Below, piece by piece: positions 16,794-26,386 of a stretch of 64,000 nucleotides of DNA. Location: NCBI GenBank assembly GCA_002862135.1, contig PKCI01000038.1, positions 1 through 64,000 of the forward strand, in the 5' to 3' direction. The stretch's first letter is position 1; each line of letters starts with the position of its first letter. Source of the stretch: Verrucomicrobiota bacterium (GTDB lineage: Bacteria; Verrucomicrobiota; Verrucomicrobiia; Verrucomicrobiales; DEV007). The notes under the pieces were generated by a model that saw only the letters and a list, made by a program, of their open reading frames with translations, was not told the DNA's origin and searched no databases. A program made the translations under genes and the position numbers.

Positions 16794-17540
16794 TCAGCGT
16801 TCGACTATCTGCTGAGACTGGCGTGTTTTGACAATGGACCCGGACTTTAACACGCCCTGCCAGCTGGTGCATGGGTAGACGATGGAATCACGCCCAAGGA
16901 TTGATCCGGGGCTCAGGACGCTGTTGCAACCAACCTCGGTGTGGTCGCCGACAATAGCGCCGAATTTTCGAAGCCCGGTATTGATTAAGCCACCTTCGCC
17001 GTCGCGGACGACGACATTGTTCCGGTCGAGACGGACGTTGGAACAGATCACACCGGCGCCGAAGTGGGCTTTGTGACCCAGGATGGAGTCACCCACATAG
17101 TTGAAGTGGGGGACCTCGCAATGATTGAAAAGAAGACAGTTTTTAAACTCGCAGGAATTGCCGAGCACGCAGTCGTCGCCGGCGATGACGTTGGCACGGA
17201 TGTAGGCTCCGCTGCGGACGGTGCACCCTGAACCGATCCAGGCGGGGCCTTTGATGACCGCGTTGGCCTCGACCGTTGCGTCGGGTGCGATATAGACCCG
17301 ATCACCGAGGACGGCGCGTTCGTGAACGGTGCCTTGGATAAGGTCACCTTCGACGGAATCGAGAAGCTGCTCGAGGTAGCTGCCAATCCTGCCCAGTGCC
17401 GACCAGACAGGCTCGTCTTCAGAAAAGATCGACGCGTGGTCGGTCTGGCTGAAATCGAGGTAGTCAGTTGATGTTAACATGATTGCCGCTGGCTTCGGAA
17501 CTTCGGCAAGTTCCGCTACGGGATTCTGCGGAGGCTCCAC
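16794..17540 (-). CDS. Left-handed beta-helix (GlmU C-terminal-like) acyltransferase-type protein, no nucleotidyltransferase domain
   Basis: Hexapeptide-type repeats: VYIAPDATVEANAVIKGPAWIGSGCTVRSGAYIRANVIAGDDCVLGNSCEFKNCLLFNHCEVPHFNYVGDSILG. Start may be at 17480 (MLTSTDY). Confidence 0.82.
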   Translation of the reverse strand: MEPPQNPVAELAEVPKPAAIMLTSTDYLDFSQTDHASIFSEDEPVWSALGRIGSYLEQLLDSVEGDLIQGTVHERAVLGDRVYIAPDATVEANAVIKGPAWIGSGCTVRSGAYIRANVIAGDDCVLGNSCEFKNCLLFNHCEVPHFNYVGDSILGHKAHFGAGVICSNVRLDRNNVVVRDGEGGLINTGLRKFGAIVGDHTEVGCNSVLSPGSILGRDSIVYPCTSWQGVLKSGSIVKTRQSQQIVER

Positions 17541-17564
17541 GGGAAAAAGAAAAAGAGGTGAGTT

Positions 17565-18131
17565 TTACACGGTCATCACGTCTTCCTCCTTCGCGGCAAG
17601 GTGCTCGTCGATAGATTTGACATGCTTATCGGTGAGGTCCTGAACTTCCTTCTCCATGTCATGGAAAGAGTCTTCAGTAATGGAGCTGTCCTTGAGGGCG
17701 GTCTTAAGTTTATCCATGCCGTCCTTTCGGGAGGAGCGGATCCTGACGCGACCTTGCTCGGCCATGTCCTTAATGATCTTAACGAGATCTTTGCGGCGCT
17801 CTTCGGAGAGTTCAGGGATAGGCAGGCGGATGAGGCGCCCATCGGCTGCCGGATTGATGCCGAGCTTGGATTCGCGGAGAGCCCGCTCGACGTCGGCCAT
17901 GATGGACGGATCGTGAGGCTGGACGGTGAGAAGTCGTGGCTCGGGTGTGGACACGAGGGCAAGCTGCTTGATCGGCATACTGGATCCGTAGGCCTCGACG
18001 TGGACGTTGATATTGTCGAGCAGGGCGGGACTTGCCTTGCCGGTGCGGATGCTCGACATTTCAGACGACACGAAGTCGGCTGCTTTCTGCATTGCTTCAT
18101 CTAGTTCGAGGAGGAAAGTTTCGGTATCCAT
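17565..18131 (-). CDS. frr: Ribosome recycling factor
   Basis: MSSIRTGKASPALLDNINVHVEAYGSSMPIKQLALVSTPEPRLLTVQPHDPS...IPELSEERRKDLVKIIKDMAEQGRVRIRSSRKDGMDKLK. Start re-placed to MDTETF at 18131. Confidence 0.97.
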   Translation of the reverse strand: MDTETFLLELDEAMQKAADFVSSEMSSIRTGKASPALLDNINVHVEAYGSSMPIKQLALVSTPEPRLLTVQPHDPSIMADVERALRESKLGINPAADGRLIRLPIPELSEERRKDLVKIIKDMAEQGRVRIRSSRKDGMDKLKTALKDSSITEDSFHDMEKEVQDLTDKHVKSIDEHLAAKEEDVMTV

Positions 18132-18225
18132 AGGTCTCAGGTGAGTGGCGAAGACAATCTTAAAGGGAGATTGCGGTGAAATCAACCGGACCGAAGGAAA
18201 GAGCCGGGTTGGTCTCAAGAGTCAT

Positions 18226-18942
18226 TCAGCCGCTGACAATGGTGCCGATTTCTTCACCGCTGAGCGCGCGGCGAATGTTGTCACCCTCGTTCATATTGAA
18301 GACAACGATGGGTATGTTGTTGTCCTGGCAAAGTGTAAAAGCGGTGCCGTCCATGACCTTGAGGTTGCGCGACAGGGCCTCGTTGTAGGTGATGGTTTCA
18401 AAGCGTGCGGCATCATCATGCTGGCGCGGATCCTTGTTGTAGACTCCGTCGACGTTGGTCGCTTTGAAAATGATGTCTGCTCCGATCTCACTGGCGCGAA
18501 GGGCAGCGGTGGTATCAGTGGTGAAAAAGGGGTTTCCGGTTCCACCACCGAGAATGAGCACGCGACCTTTCTCAAGGTGGCGAATCGCGAGGCGGCGAAT
18601 GAAGGGCTCGGCCACGTTCTTCATTTCGATCGCAGTCTGGACGCGAGAGGGGACTCCTACTGCTTCCAGCATGCTCTGGACAGCGAGGGCATTCATGACG
18701 GTGGCCAGCATGCCCACATAGTCGGCCGTGGCGCGATCCATGCCACGTCCTGCCGCCGCGGCGCCGCGCCAGAAGTTTCCACCGCCCACGACGATGGCAA
18801 TTTCCATGCCGGTCTGGTGAGCGGCTTTGATCTGGTTAGCAATGCCTTCGACGATCTCAGGTGAGATGTTGTCCTGGCTGCCCGATTCCCGGAGGGCTTC
18901 TCCGCTGAGCTTGAGGATGACGCGCTTGAATTCTCTCGACAT
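18226..18942 (-). CDS. pyrH: UMP kinase
   Basis: [14 protein letters not shown]...[40 protein letters not shown]...[22 protein letters not shown]. Confidence 0.97.
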   Translation of the reverse strand: MSREFKRVILKLSGEALRESGSQDNISPEIVEGIANQIKAAHQTGMEIAIVVGGGNFWRGAAAAGRGMDRATADYVGMLATVMNALAVQSMLEAVGVPSRVQTAIEMKNVAEPFIRRLAIRHLEKGRVLILGGGTGNPFFTTDTTAALRASEIGADIIFKATNVDGVYNKDPRQHDDAARFETITYNEALSRNLKVMDGTAFTLCQDNNIPIVVFNMNEGDNIRRALSGEEIGTIVSG

Positions 18943-19003
18943 AACAGGGCAGGAATAAACTCAGTCATCCTCCACTAACTGAGCCGAATTTCAAAGATCA
19001 ATA

Positions 19004-19957
19004 TCAGCCTGGGCTGAGAATCGTTCCAACCGGGATTTCGACACCGCGAAGCAGGTTGCCGGCACTCATTCGATTGCGACCTTCGAGTTGAAGGTCTCCC
19101 CTGAGAATCAGGCTGTCGTCACCGCAGGAAACGACCAGGTCCTGACCCGATCCGATCACGGTGCCGGGAGGTTCATCAGAGTCCGGCCCGATTTCAACGT
19201 AGGGATAAATCTTCAACTTTCGCCTTTCGCCGCCGAGGTCAACTGTCGCGTAAGTTCCGGGCCAGGGATCGTAGGCACGAATAAGCCGTTCGAGCGTGTC
19301 AGCTGATTGACTCCAGTCGATCTTTCCGTGGTCGCGTTTGAGCTTGCCGGAGTAAGTCACGAGAGATTCTTCCTGAGCTTCGGCGGCGATGGTATCACTT
19401 TCGAGCACCGGCAGCGCCTTTTCGAGCAGGGCGGGACCAATATTGGCAAGTCGATCGTGGAGAATTCCGCCGGTGTCCTCTGCTGCGATCGGTGTGCTTT
19501 CTTTTAGGATCATGTCGCCGGCATCCAGCTCCGAAGCAATATGCATCAGGGTGATACCGGTTTCTTTGTCTCCGTCGCGAATGGCAGCCTGAATCGGCGA
19601 AGCTCCGCGGTGGCGGGGGAGAAGCGAGGCATGCAGATTGATGCACGCTTTCTTTGGCGCTTCAATCACAGCGCGCGGAAGAATCTGTCCGTAAGCTATC
19701 ACGATGGCAATGTCGCAGTCGAGACCGCGGAGTTCTTCGATCGCGCTTTCGTTTTTGCGAAAGGTATCGGGCTGAAAAACGGAAACCCCGGCTTCTTGGG
19801 CCATCACTTTAACAGCGGGCGGTGTCAGAACCTGCTTCCGACCAATCTTTTTATCGGGCTGCGTGTAGACGCCGACCAACTCATGGTCGGCCAGGTCCAG
19901 CATCCAGCGAAGGGAAGGAAGGCCGATTTCTCCGGCACCCATGAGAACGAATCGCAT
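19004..19957 (-). CDS. fmt: Methionyl-tRNA formyltransferase
   Basis: MRFVLMGAGEIGLPSLRWML...YGQILPRAVIEAPKKACINLHASLLPRHRGASPIQAAIRDGDKETGITLMHIASELDAGDM. Confidence 0.96.
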   Translation of the reverse strand: MRFVLMGAGEIGLPSLRWMLDLADHELVGVYTQPDKKIGRKQVLTPPAVKVMAQEAGVSVFQPDTFRKNESAIEELRGLDCDIAIVIAYGQILPRAVIEAPKKACINLHASLLPRHRGASPIQAAIRDGDKETGITLMHIASELDAGDMILKESTPIAAEDTGGILHDRLANIGPALLEKALPVLESDTIAAEAQEESLVTYSGKLKRDHGKIDWSQSADTLERLIRAYDPWPGTYATVDLGGERRKLKIYPYVEIGPDSDEPPGTVIGSGQDLVVSCGDDSLILRGDLQLEGRNRMSAGNLLRGVEIPVGTILSPG

Positions 19958-20071
19958 ATAGGGTAATCACCGCTGAAAGAGCACGGCGTCAAAAGAAATG
20001 TGAGGATATGACGTGGCTTGCATTTGAGCGTTGAAGGTTATATGGCTTTGCTTCATTCCTTCCCCGATACC

Positions 20072-21034
20072 ATGAGACGTTTCTTTTTGACTGTTTTGAT
20101 TCTCGGCGGCCTTGGCGCTGCCGGCTATTTTTTTTGGGAGCCCTACATCCAGCCGATGCTGGAAGGCGACAAACCCAGTTTGAATGATAATTCTGCTATC
20201 GGAACGGGTGAGGAGACGAAGGAGCCCGCTTCCTCGACGTCAAAGACGCCCTCCGCCACGCCGAAAACTTCCGGGAGCGCTACGACAACTTCAGCGAAAT
20301 CAAAGGCCCCGTCAGCAAAGCCGAAGTCTGAAATTGACATGCTCCTGGAAAAGCGCTACCCGATGCCGGAGATTAAGCCTCTCATGGAAATCGTGAACAA
20401 CTGGGCCAACGTGCCGGTGAATGCTTTTCCTCCCCAGGTTTTCTGCGCTGAGCCGGTATCATTCGAACTGGTCGTGAACGGTCAGGTTCTTGGGTCTTCA
20501 AACGTAGCTCCGGGAACCCCATTAAAGCCGGTCGGACTGGTCGGTGATCAACTTCAGATCGCCAACGTCAGCAATCCGAATCAGAGCAAGCAGGTCCAGG
20601 TCGACAAAACCGATTTCAAGCAACGTATTACTAAGCGCTACGACGACTTCGTGCAGATGAAGACTTCGCAGGTTGAGGAAATGCGGGCAAGGGTGAAGAA
20701 AGTTGTTGAGAATGATCCCGCCAAGCTTGCGCTTCTGAAAGGCGAGAAACCTCCGGCGGTTGCCGCCTCATTTGCTAACGATCCACGATTTGGGCCGGTT
20801 AAGCAGAGTCTCCTCAACGGAGATGTTGCAAGTGTGAAACCGGAAGAGGCCCAGTCATTTGCTTGGAATGGATCGGAGACGGTGGGTGGTGCCTATCCCG
20901 GTACTTATGATACCGTGACGGTTGCTTTCATGGTTGAGACGATTTTTGGCCGTTTCCCAGTCGAATACAAAGCTCTGCTCAAGGGAAACCGGGTCGTTGG
21001 CTGGATTGATCCAATTACCGAAGACCGCGTCTGA
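20072..21034 (+). CDS. Hypothetical membrane-anchored protein
   Basis: N-terminal TM MRRFFLTVLILGGLGAAGYFFW, then a Ser/Thr/Pro/Lys-rich linker and a globular region; start re-placed within ORF 20018..21034. Confidence 0.6.
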   Translation: MRRFFLTVLILGGLGAAGYFFWEPYIQPMLEGDKPSLNDNSAIGTGEETKEPASSTSKTPSATPKTSGSATTTSAKSKAPSAKPKSEIDMLLEKRYPMPEIKPLMEIVNNWANVPVNAFPPQVFCAEPVSFELVVNGQVLGSSNVAPGTPLKPVGLVGDQLQIANVSNPNQSKQVQVDKTDFKQRITKRYDDFVQMKTSQVEEMRARVKKVVENDPAKLALLKGEKPPAVAASFANDPRFGPVKQSLLNGDVASVKPEEAQSFAWNGSETVGGAYPGTYDTVTVAFMVETIFGRFPVEYKALLKGNRVVGWIDPITEDRV

Positions 21035-23016
21035 TGAAATTCCGCCCGGCCACCCTTGCTCTCCTGATGGTGGCTTCGGGCATCACCTGTCTCGGACAAG
21101 ATGAAGCCGCGCTGCCGGAAATCCTTCCGCTTGACCGTCGCATCCCGCCGCTGGGAGGTGTTGAGCTTGGTGCCGCTCTTGAGGCAGAATTGAAGGAGCG
21201 GGCCGGGAAGCTTGGTGAACGAATCTGGGAGATTGATTTCAAGAGTCACATCGCCGATGCCGGCGTGCTGGTGAAGGCGGTTGAGTTTGCCCTGAAACAC
21301 GGAGAGTTTTATTCGGAAAAAGAGATTCCTGTCGCCACGGAGATGCTCGATCTCGCGGAGGCTCGCGTCGCTGCGCTGGATGCCGGAGAGGAACTGACCT
21401 GGCTGTCGGAGCGCGGAAACATCGTCAGGGGTTACCGATCCTCGATCGATGATTCCTATCAGCCCTACGGTCTGTTCGTGCCCGAGAATCTCGACCTGTC
21501 GAAGCCAGTGCCTTTGCTGGTCTGGTTGCATGGACGAGGTGACAAGATTACCGACCTCCACTTTCTCAAACGTTGCCTAACAAAGAGCCAGGCTTTCGGA
21601 GGATTTGTTGAGGACCAGCATGATGCCATCATTCTCTACCCCTTCGGCCGCCAGTGCGTTGGTTGGAAACATGCCGGGGAGATTGATGTCTTCAAAGCTA
21701 TCGATTCCGTGAAGAACGACTATCCGATCGATGAGGATTGCATTGCCCTGGCAGGATTTTCAATGGGAGGAGCCGGGGCCTGGCATATTGGGGCTCACTA
21801 CCGTGATCGTTTCTGCGCCGTTCATGCCGGAGCCGGATTTGCCGAAACGAAGGAATACCAGAAACTCCAACCGGAAGATTATCCGCCGGAGATTGAGCAA
21901 ACCCTTTGGCAGGTCTACGACACGCCATTCTATGTCCACAACTTCCTCAATGGCCCGGTGCTTGCCTACTCAGGAGGAGAGGACAAGCAGAAGCAAGCGG
22001 CAGACCTGATGGAGAGAGAGCTGAAAAGAGTTGGCTATGACCTGCATCACGTTGTTGGGGAAGGAATAGGCCACAAATACAACCAGGAGTCGGTCGATGA
22101 AATCTGGGCCTGGTTGCGAGAAGCCTGGGAGCGCGGTCGCAATCCTCGTCCTTCCCGGGTGATTTGGGAGACGCCAACACTTCGTTATTCCGGCTATTCC
22201 TGGCTGCAGATCCTCGGCCTCGAACAGCATTGGGACGGGGCGCTTGTGGAAGGGCGATGGGACAAGGACGAAAAGGTCATCGAGCTCGATCTCGAAAAGG
22301 TCACGGCGATTGCGGTGAAAGGCGCTGAGTCGGAAAGTTTGTCCGGTTATCAACTCAAGCTTGGTGAGCAGACGATTGATGTGACGGATCCGGGATTTGC
22401 AGTTGAAGGTGTCAGCCTGATTCGGAAAGACGGCACGTGGGAACTGGGAGAACCCGTTGAGAAGAGAAAATGCCCTGGATTGCAGGGGCCTATCGACGAT
22501 GCCTTCATGAGCCGTTTCGTGGTCGTCCCGCCGACGAGGGATCCGTCGAACGCCAAGCTGGCTCGCTGGGTGGATTTTGAACTCGATCATTTTCGGGATC
22601 GTTGGTCGTCTCTTTTGCGTGGTGAATTGATCGTCCGACGGGCCAGTTCGCTGGATTCGAAAGACGTTGCAGAGTCCAACCTGATCCTCTGGGGAGATCC
22701 TGATTCAAATCCGGTAATCGCAGAAATGGTGGAAGGGCTGCCGGTGGAGTGGGGAGACGGCGAATTCACTTTCAGGGGCAAGACATATGCTGCTGGAGAG
22801 TTTGTTCCGGCTTTCATCTTTCCGAATCCACTGAATCCAGAACGCTATGTTGTCATTAACAGTGGTCTGACGTTTCGCGAAGGGCATGATCGGACCAATT
22901 CACTTCAAAATCCGAAGTTGGGCGATTGGGTTGTCATTGGGCTCGATGAAGATCCAAACGATCTGGCTCCCGGGCGCATCGAGGCATCGGGGTTCTTTGA
23001 TGAAGAGTGGCAGTAA
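21034..23016 (+). CDS. Secreted alpha/beta-hydrolase (esterase/PHB-depolymerase-like)
   Basis: Signal peptide; LLVWLHGRGDKITD oxyanion region; IALAGFSMGGAGAWHIGAHYRDRF nucleophile elbow GFSMG. Confidence 0.8.
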   Translation: MKFRPATLALLMVASGITCLGQDEAALPEILPLDRRIPPLGGVELGAALEAELKERAGKLGERIWEIDFKSHIADAGVLVKAVEFALKHGEFYSEKEIPVATEMLDLAEARVAALDAGEELTWLSERGNIVRGYRSSIDDSYQPYGLFVPENLDLSKPVPLLVWLHGRGDKITDLHFLKRCLTKSQAFGGFVEDQHDAIILYPFGRQCVGWKHAGEIDVFKAIDSVKNDYPIDEDCIALAGFSMGGAGAWHIGAHYRDRFCAVHAGAGFAETKEYQKLQPEDYPPEIEQTLWQVYDTPFYVHNFLNGPVLAYSGGEDKQKQAADLMERELKRVGYDLHHVVGEGIGHKYNQESVDEIWAWLREAWERGRNPRPSRVIWETPTLRYSGYSWLQILGLEQHWDGALVEGRWDKDEKVIELDLEKVTAIAVKGAESESLSGYQLKLGEQTIDVTDPGFAVEGVSLIRKDGTWELGEPVEKRKCPGLQGPIDDAFMSRFVVVPPTRDPSNAKLARWVDFELDHFRDRWSSLLRGELIVRRASSLDSKDVAESNLILWGDPDSNPVIAEMVEGLPVEWGDGEFTFRGKTYAAGEFVPAFIFPNPLNPERYVVINSGLTFREGHDRTNSLQNPKLGDWVVIGLDEDPNDLAPGRIEASGFFDEEWQ

Positions 23017-23019
23017 CTG

Positions 23020-23784
23020 ATGGCTAAACTGGGACATTCCGGTCATGACTATGGTCAACTCGAGGCGCGCTGGAAGGACCTCGCTAAACGTGTTGGCTGG
23101 AAATTGACCATCTTTTCTGAGGAGAGCGGATATTCTGTGCTCGCCCTTGAGAATGCCGCGGCTGTCGAAAAGGTAGTCGGTGGATCTTACCTGTCTGCCG
23201 GGGTTCACGGAGATGAATGTGCACCTGTATGGGGGCTGCTCGACTGGGCCGAGGAGAAGTTATCGAAACTTGACGATAAGCCCGTCGTGATCTTTCCGTG
23301 CCTCAATCCCTACGGATTGATTGAGAATACGAGACGGGATGGAAACGGCATCGACCTGAATCGTCACTTCCAGGATCCAAATATTCCACTGATCGCGGCC
23401 TGGCAGGGATTTCTCGAAGAGCGTTGCTTTGATATCGCCGTTAACCTGCACGAGGACTTTGATGCGGGTGGTATTTACCTTTACGAGCTGGCCAGGAGTG
23501 AGAGCCCCGGCCACCGTCTTTTGGCAGCATGTGAGGATCTGATTTCCCGTGAAACTGCGGCCGTGGTAGACGGATCTGAATTCGCGAACGGCTTGCTGCG
23601 CCGAAAGGCCAGCGAAGAGGAGATGCGCCGAGTGGTCGATCAAGATCTCGATGGTTGGCCCGAAGCGATTTATCTTTATCTCGAGCGCGCCAAGGATTCG
23701 TTCACCTTTGAAACTCCCAGCGAAATGGATCTCGATAAACGCATCGCCACTCACCGGAGATTTCTCGAGGCGGTGATTGGCTGA
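23020..23784 (+). CDS. M14-type zinc carboxypeptidase / succinylglutamate desuccinylase-like protein
   Basis: LSAGVHGDECAPVWGLLDW, FPCLNPYGLIENTRRDGNGIDLNRHF, VNLHEDFDAGGIYLYE: HxxE...H zinc-binding pattern. Confidence 0.82.
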   Translation: MAKLGHSGHDYGQLEARWKDLAKRVGWKLTIFSEESGYSVLALENAAAVEKVVGGSYLSAGVHGDECAPVWGLLDWAEEKLSKLDDKPVVIFPCLNPYGLIENTRRDGNGIDLNRHFQDPNIPLIAAWQGFLEERCFDIAVNLHEDFDAGGIYLYELARSESPGHRLLAACEDLISRETAAVVDGSEFANGLLRRKASEEEMRRVVDQDLDGWPEAIYLYLERAKDSFTFETPSEMDLDKRIATHRRFLEAVIG

Positions 23785-23882
23785 TTTCGGTTCAGGGGCA
23801 CCAAGCTGCAGCGTCGTTGCCGGTTGTTTCCGTCGGAATGACGTGATTGACCGAAATCTCAATCGCTGGTTCGATCGGCGGA

Positions 23883-24587
23883 ATGAAATCGACTTTAGCA
23901 ATCTCGTTTGTTTTTCTGTTCAGCCTGCTGATTCCCACGGTCGACGCCGGCGACGGGAAGAAGCATCTATTTATTCTCTCGGGCCAGTCCAATATGGCGG
24001 GGCACAGGCCGAATGAAGCGTTCATTCCGGCCGTGGAGGAGGCTTTCGGCAAGGAGAGCGTTATCGTGGTCCAGGACGCGTTGGGAGGACAGCCCATCCA
24101 GCGCTGGTACAAGGACTGGAAAGACCCTCAGGGCGCCGCTCCCGAAACAACCGGTGATCTCTACGATCGGCTCATGAGCAAGGTGGAGCCCGCGATTGAA
24201 GGGGAGGAGTTGGCATCGGTCAGCTTCTTCTGGATGCAGGGAGAGCGCGACGCAAAGATGGAGTGGGCGGCCGTTTACGAAGAGAGCCTGTTGGGTTTGT
24301 ACAGGCAACTCAGTGCGGACCTGGGGCGCAATGACATGATCTTTGTGATTGGTCGTCTCAGCGACTGGGGCAATGGAAAAGAGCAATGGGACCAGATCCG
24401 GACGATCCAGGTCAAGGTGGCCGATTCCGACGGAAAATTTGCCTGGGTCGACACCGACGACCTCAACGACGGCAAGAACCGCAGGGGCAAGGAGATCAAG
24501 GACGACCTCCACTACAGCGGGGAGGGCTACAAGATTTTCGGCGAGCGAATGGCGGCCGAAGCGATCAAGCGCATCAAAGGCGAGTGA
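23883..24587 (+). CDS. Sialate O-acetylesterase (SASA) domain protein
   Basis: Signal peptide MKSTLAISFVFLFSLLIPTVDA; HLFILSGQSNMAGHRP (GQSNM motif); FFWMQGERDA. Confidence 0.88.
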   Translation: MKSTLAISFVFLFSLLIPTVDAGDGKKHLFILSGQSNMAGHRPNEAFIPAVEEAFGKESVIVVQDALGGQPIQRWYKDWKDPQGAAPETTGDLYDRLMSKVEPAIEGEELASVSFFWMQGERDAKMEWAAVYEESLLGLYRQLSADLGRNDMIFVIGRLSDWGNGKEQWDQIRTIQVKVADSDGKFAWVDTDDLNDGKNRRGKEIKDDLHYSGEGYKIFGERMAAEAIKRIKGE

Positions 24588-24681
24588 AGAAATAGGGAAT
24601 GGTCCCGGCATCGACAAACACGATAATCATGCGGAGATGCGGTGAGTATTCATAGAAACATGGGGTCCTAAACCGTTTTTT

Positions 24682-25845
24682 TCAGGACTCGTTGAAGAAG
24701 ATCGTGAGATTCTTTGTCTGGCGGGCTGCTGCTACGATTTCCGGTTTTCCGTCCCCGTTGAGGTCGCCGGCCTTGATATCTTCGACGGCGATTTCGGCGC
24801 CTGAGAGTTTTTGGCTGGTCCATTCGGATCCGTCTTGATTGGGGATGAATAGCTTGATGCCCGGATCTCCGGGAATGTCCTTCGGGTGCATTGCACGCCA
24901 GCCGACCACAACCTGGTCCGAGCCGATTCCGAGGAAGTCATCAATCGCTACGGCGTGACCGTCCTTGATGGCTCCGTCGAGGACCTTGAGTTGTGGCCAG
25001 AGACTTTCTCCGCTTTCAGGCTCGACGTAGGCAGCGGCAGTATTGCCGTGCATGGGCTCGACGCAGGCGATGAATCGTTTACCGTTGGGGAGCTTGCCGT
25101 CTCGAATTTCGCCGGAGAAGTTTTTGGTTAGCTGGGTGGCTTCCCAGGGCTGTCCTTTCTCCCCCCGGTCGAAATGCCACGATCCTTCCTTCGCGGCGAT
25201 GATTAGTTCCTCCTCCGGATCGTCGTCCCAGTTTACGGGGTGAAAGTTGTGGGATTGGTGCAGGTCCTGATTGATCACGGAAAGTGTCCATTCGCCGGTT
25301 GGATCCCGCGGCATGATGTATTCCAACACGCGCAGACCAGGGCCGATTCCGCCGATAGTTCCTTTACCGCGAAGCGGTTTCACAACGAGGGAATAGCTCC
25401 CGTTGGGACCGAGTATCCAGTGCATGCGATGAACGCTCGGATCGTTGGGCAATTGAACCGGTGACCAGGCTTGGCTCCTGTCTTTCGGGGGCGCCAGGTA
25501 GAAGACCGCTCCGTCCTTGTTTGTCTCGAGAAAGTTCCATTGTCCACCGACCGCAATCTCGGCTTTGCCGTCGCCGTTAATATCACGGGCTGCAATGCAG
25601 ACGTTGTCGCGCTCGGTCAGGTCACTGGCGATGACATGTTTCTCCCAAGAGGGATTTTCATACCACTGGATCGTTTTCTTGTCGGCTAAAAGAATGTCGG
25701 TTCTGCCGTCGCCATTGATGTCGGACAACTGAAGACCGTAGCCGATGGTGATCTGGTCGATTTCCTGGGTGCTCCATTTGAATTCGGGAGCCGCCTGGAG
25801 AGAAGCGGTGACAAAGCTGAGAAGGAGCAGAGTGTTGAGTTTCAT
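24682..25845 (-). CDS. FG-GAP/VCBS repeat protein
   Basis: Repeated LSDINGDGRTDILLADK, ARDINGDGKAEIAVGG, AGDLNGDGKPEIVAAAR. Start re-placed to MKLNTLLLLSFV. Confidence 0.88.
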   Translation of the reverse strand: MKLNTLLLLSFVTASLQAAPEFKWSTQEIDQITIGYGLQLSDINGDGRTDILLADKKTIQWYENPSWEKHVIASDLTERDNVCIAARDINGDGKAEIAVGGQWNFLETNKDGAVFYLAPPKDRSQAWSPVQLPNDPSVHRMHWILGPNGSYSLVVKPLRGKGTIGGIGPGLRVLEYIMPRDPTGEWTLSVINQDLHQSHNFHPVNWDDDPEEELIIAAKEGSWHFDRGEKGQPWEATQLTKNFSGEIRDGKLPNGKRFIACVEPMHGNTAAAYVEPESGESLWPQLKVLDGAIKDGHAVAIDDFLGIGSDQVVVGWRAMHPKDIPGDPGIKLFIPNQDGSEWTSQKLSGAEIAVEDIKAGDLNGDGKPEIVAAARQTKNLTIFFNES

Positions 25846-25911
25846 GTCAGGCAAAAAAGGGGGCAATCCACGAGGGTAAAGACCTCCTTTTGCCCGGTCA
25901 ATCGTGAAACC

Positions 25912-26163
25912 CTACAGCATCGGGGAGCTAAAGACCGTATTGCGGCAGCGCGGCTTTTCGGGGCGCAGCGCGCTGATACCACAGAAGACGGTCAGGCTAA
26001 GCAGCAGCATGCTGATGAAGATTCCGGAAACCAGTTCCACTGATGCGGAACTTAAGTTAATGCCGGCTGAGTTCAGCATGGAATGCATGCTGGAGAACAG
26101 CAGGAGGAAGGTGAAGTAAGCCACTGGCGTAACGACGGCCAGGAAAGCCGGAGCGAAGGTCAT
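25912..26163 (-). CDS. Small membrane protein, hypothetical
   Basis: 83 aa with two hydrophobic segments (VAYFTFLLLFSSMHSML; FISMLLLSLTVFCGISAL). Confidence 0.4.
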   Translation of the reverse strand: MTFAPAFLAVVTPVAYFTFLLLFSSMHSMLNSAGINLSSASVELVSGIFISMLLLSLTVFCGISALRPEKPRCRNTVFSSPML

Positions 26164-26386
26164 GGTGATCAGCGCTGGGCGCCATCTACTGATTAGCTAG
26201 CGCAAGGTGATCAGCAGCGTGACAAGGGATAGAAAAATGAAAGCGGGACCAAATATTATGATTGGATCATTCCATGACTCGACTGGAATCGCAGTTGCAA
26301 GCGAAGGCCGAGTTTGTAACGTTCCCTGGCAGTGAAACAGCTTCTGTGTCAGAAACGGCTGGAAATGACCCGGTCCTTTCTCAGGA

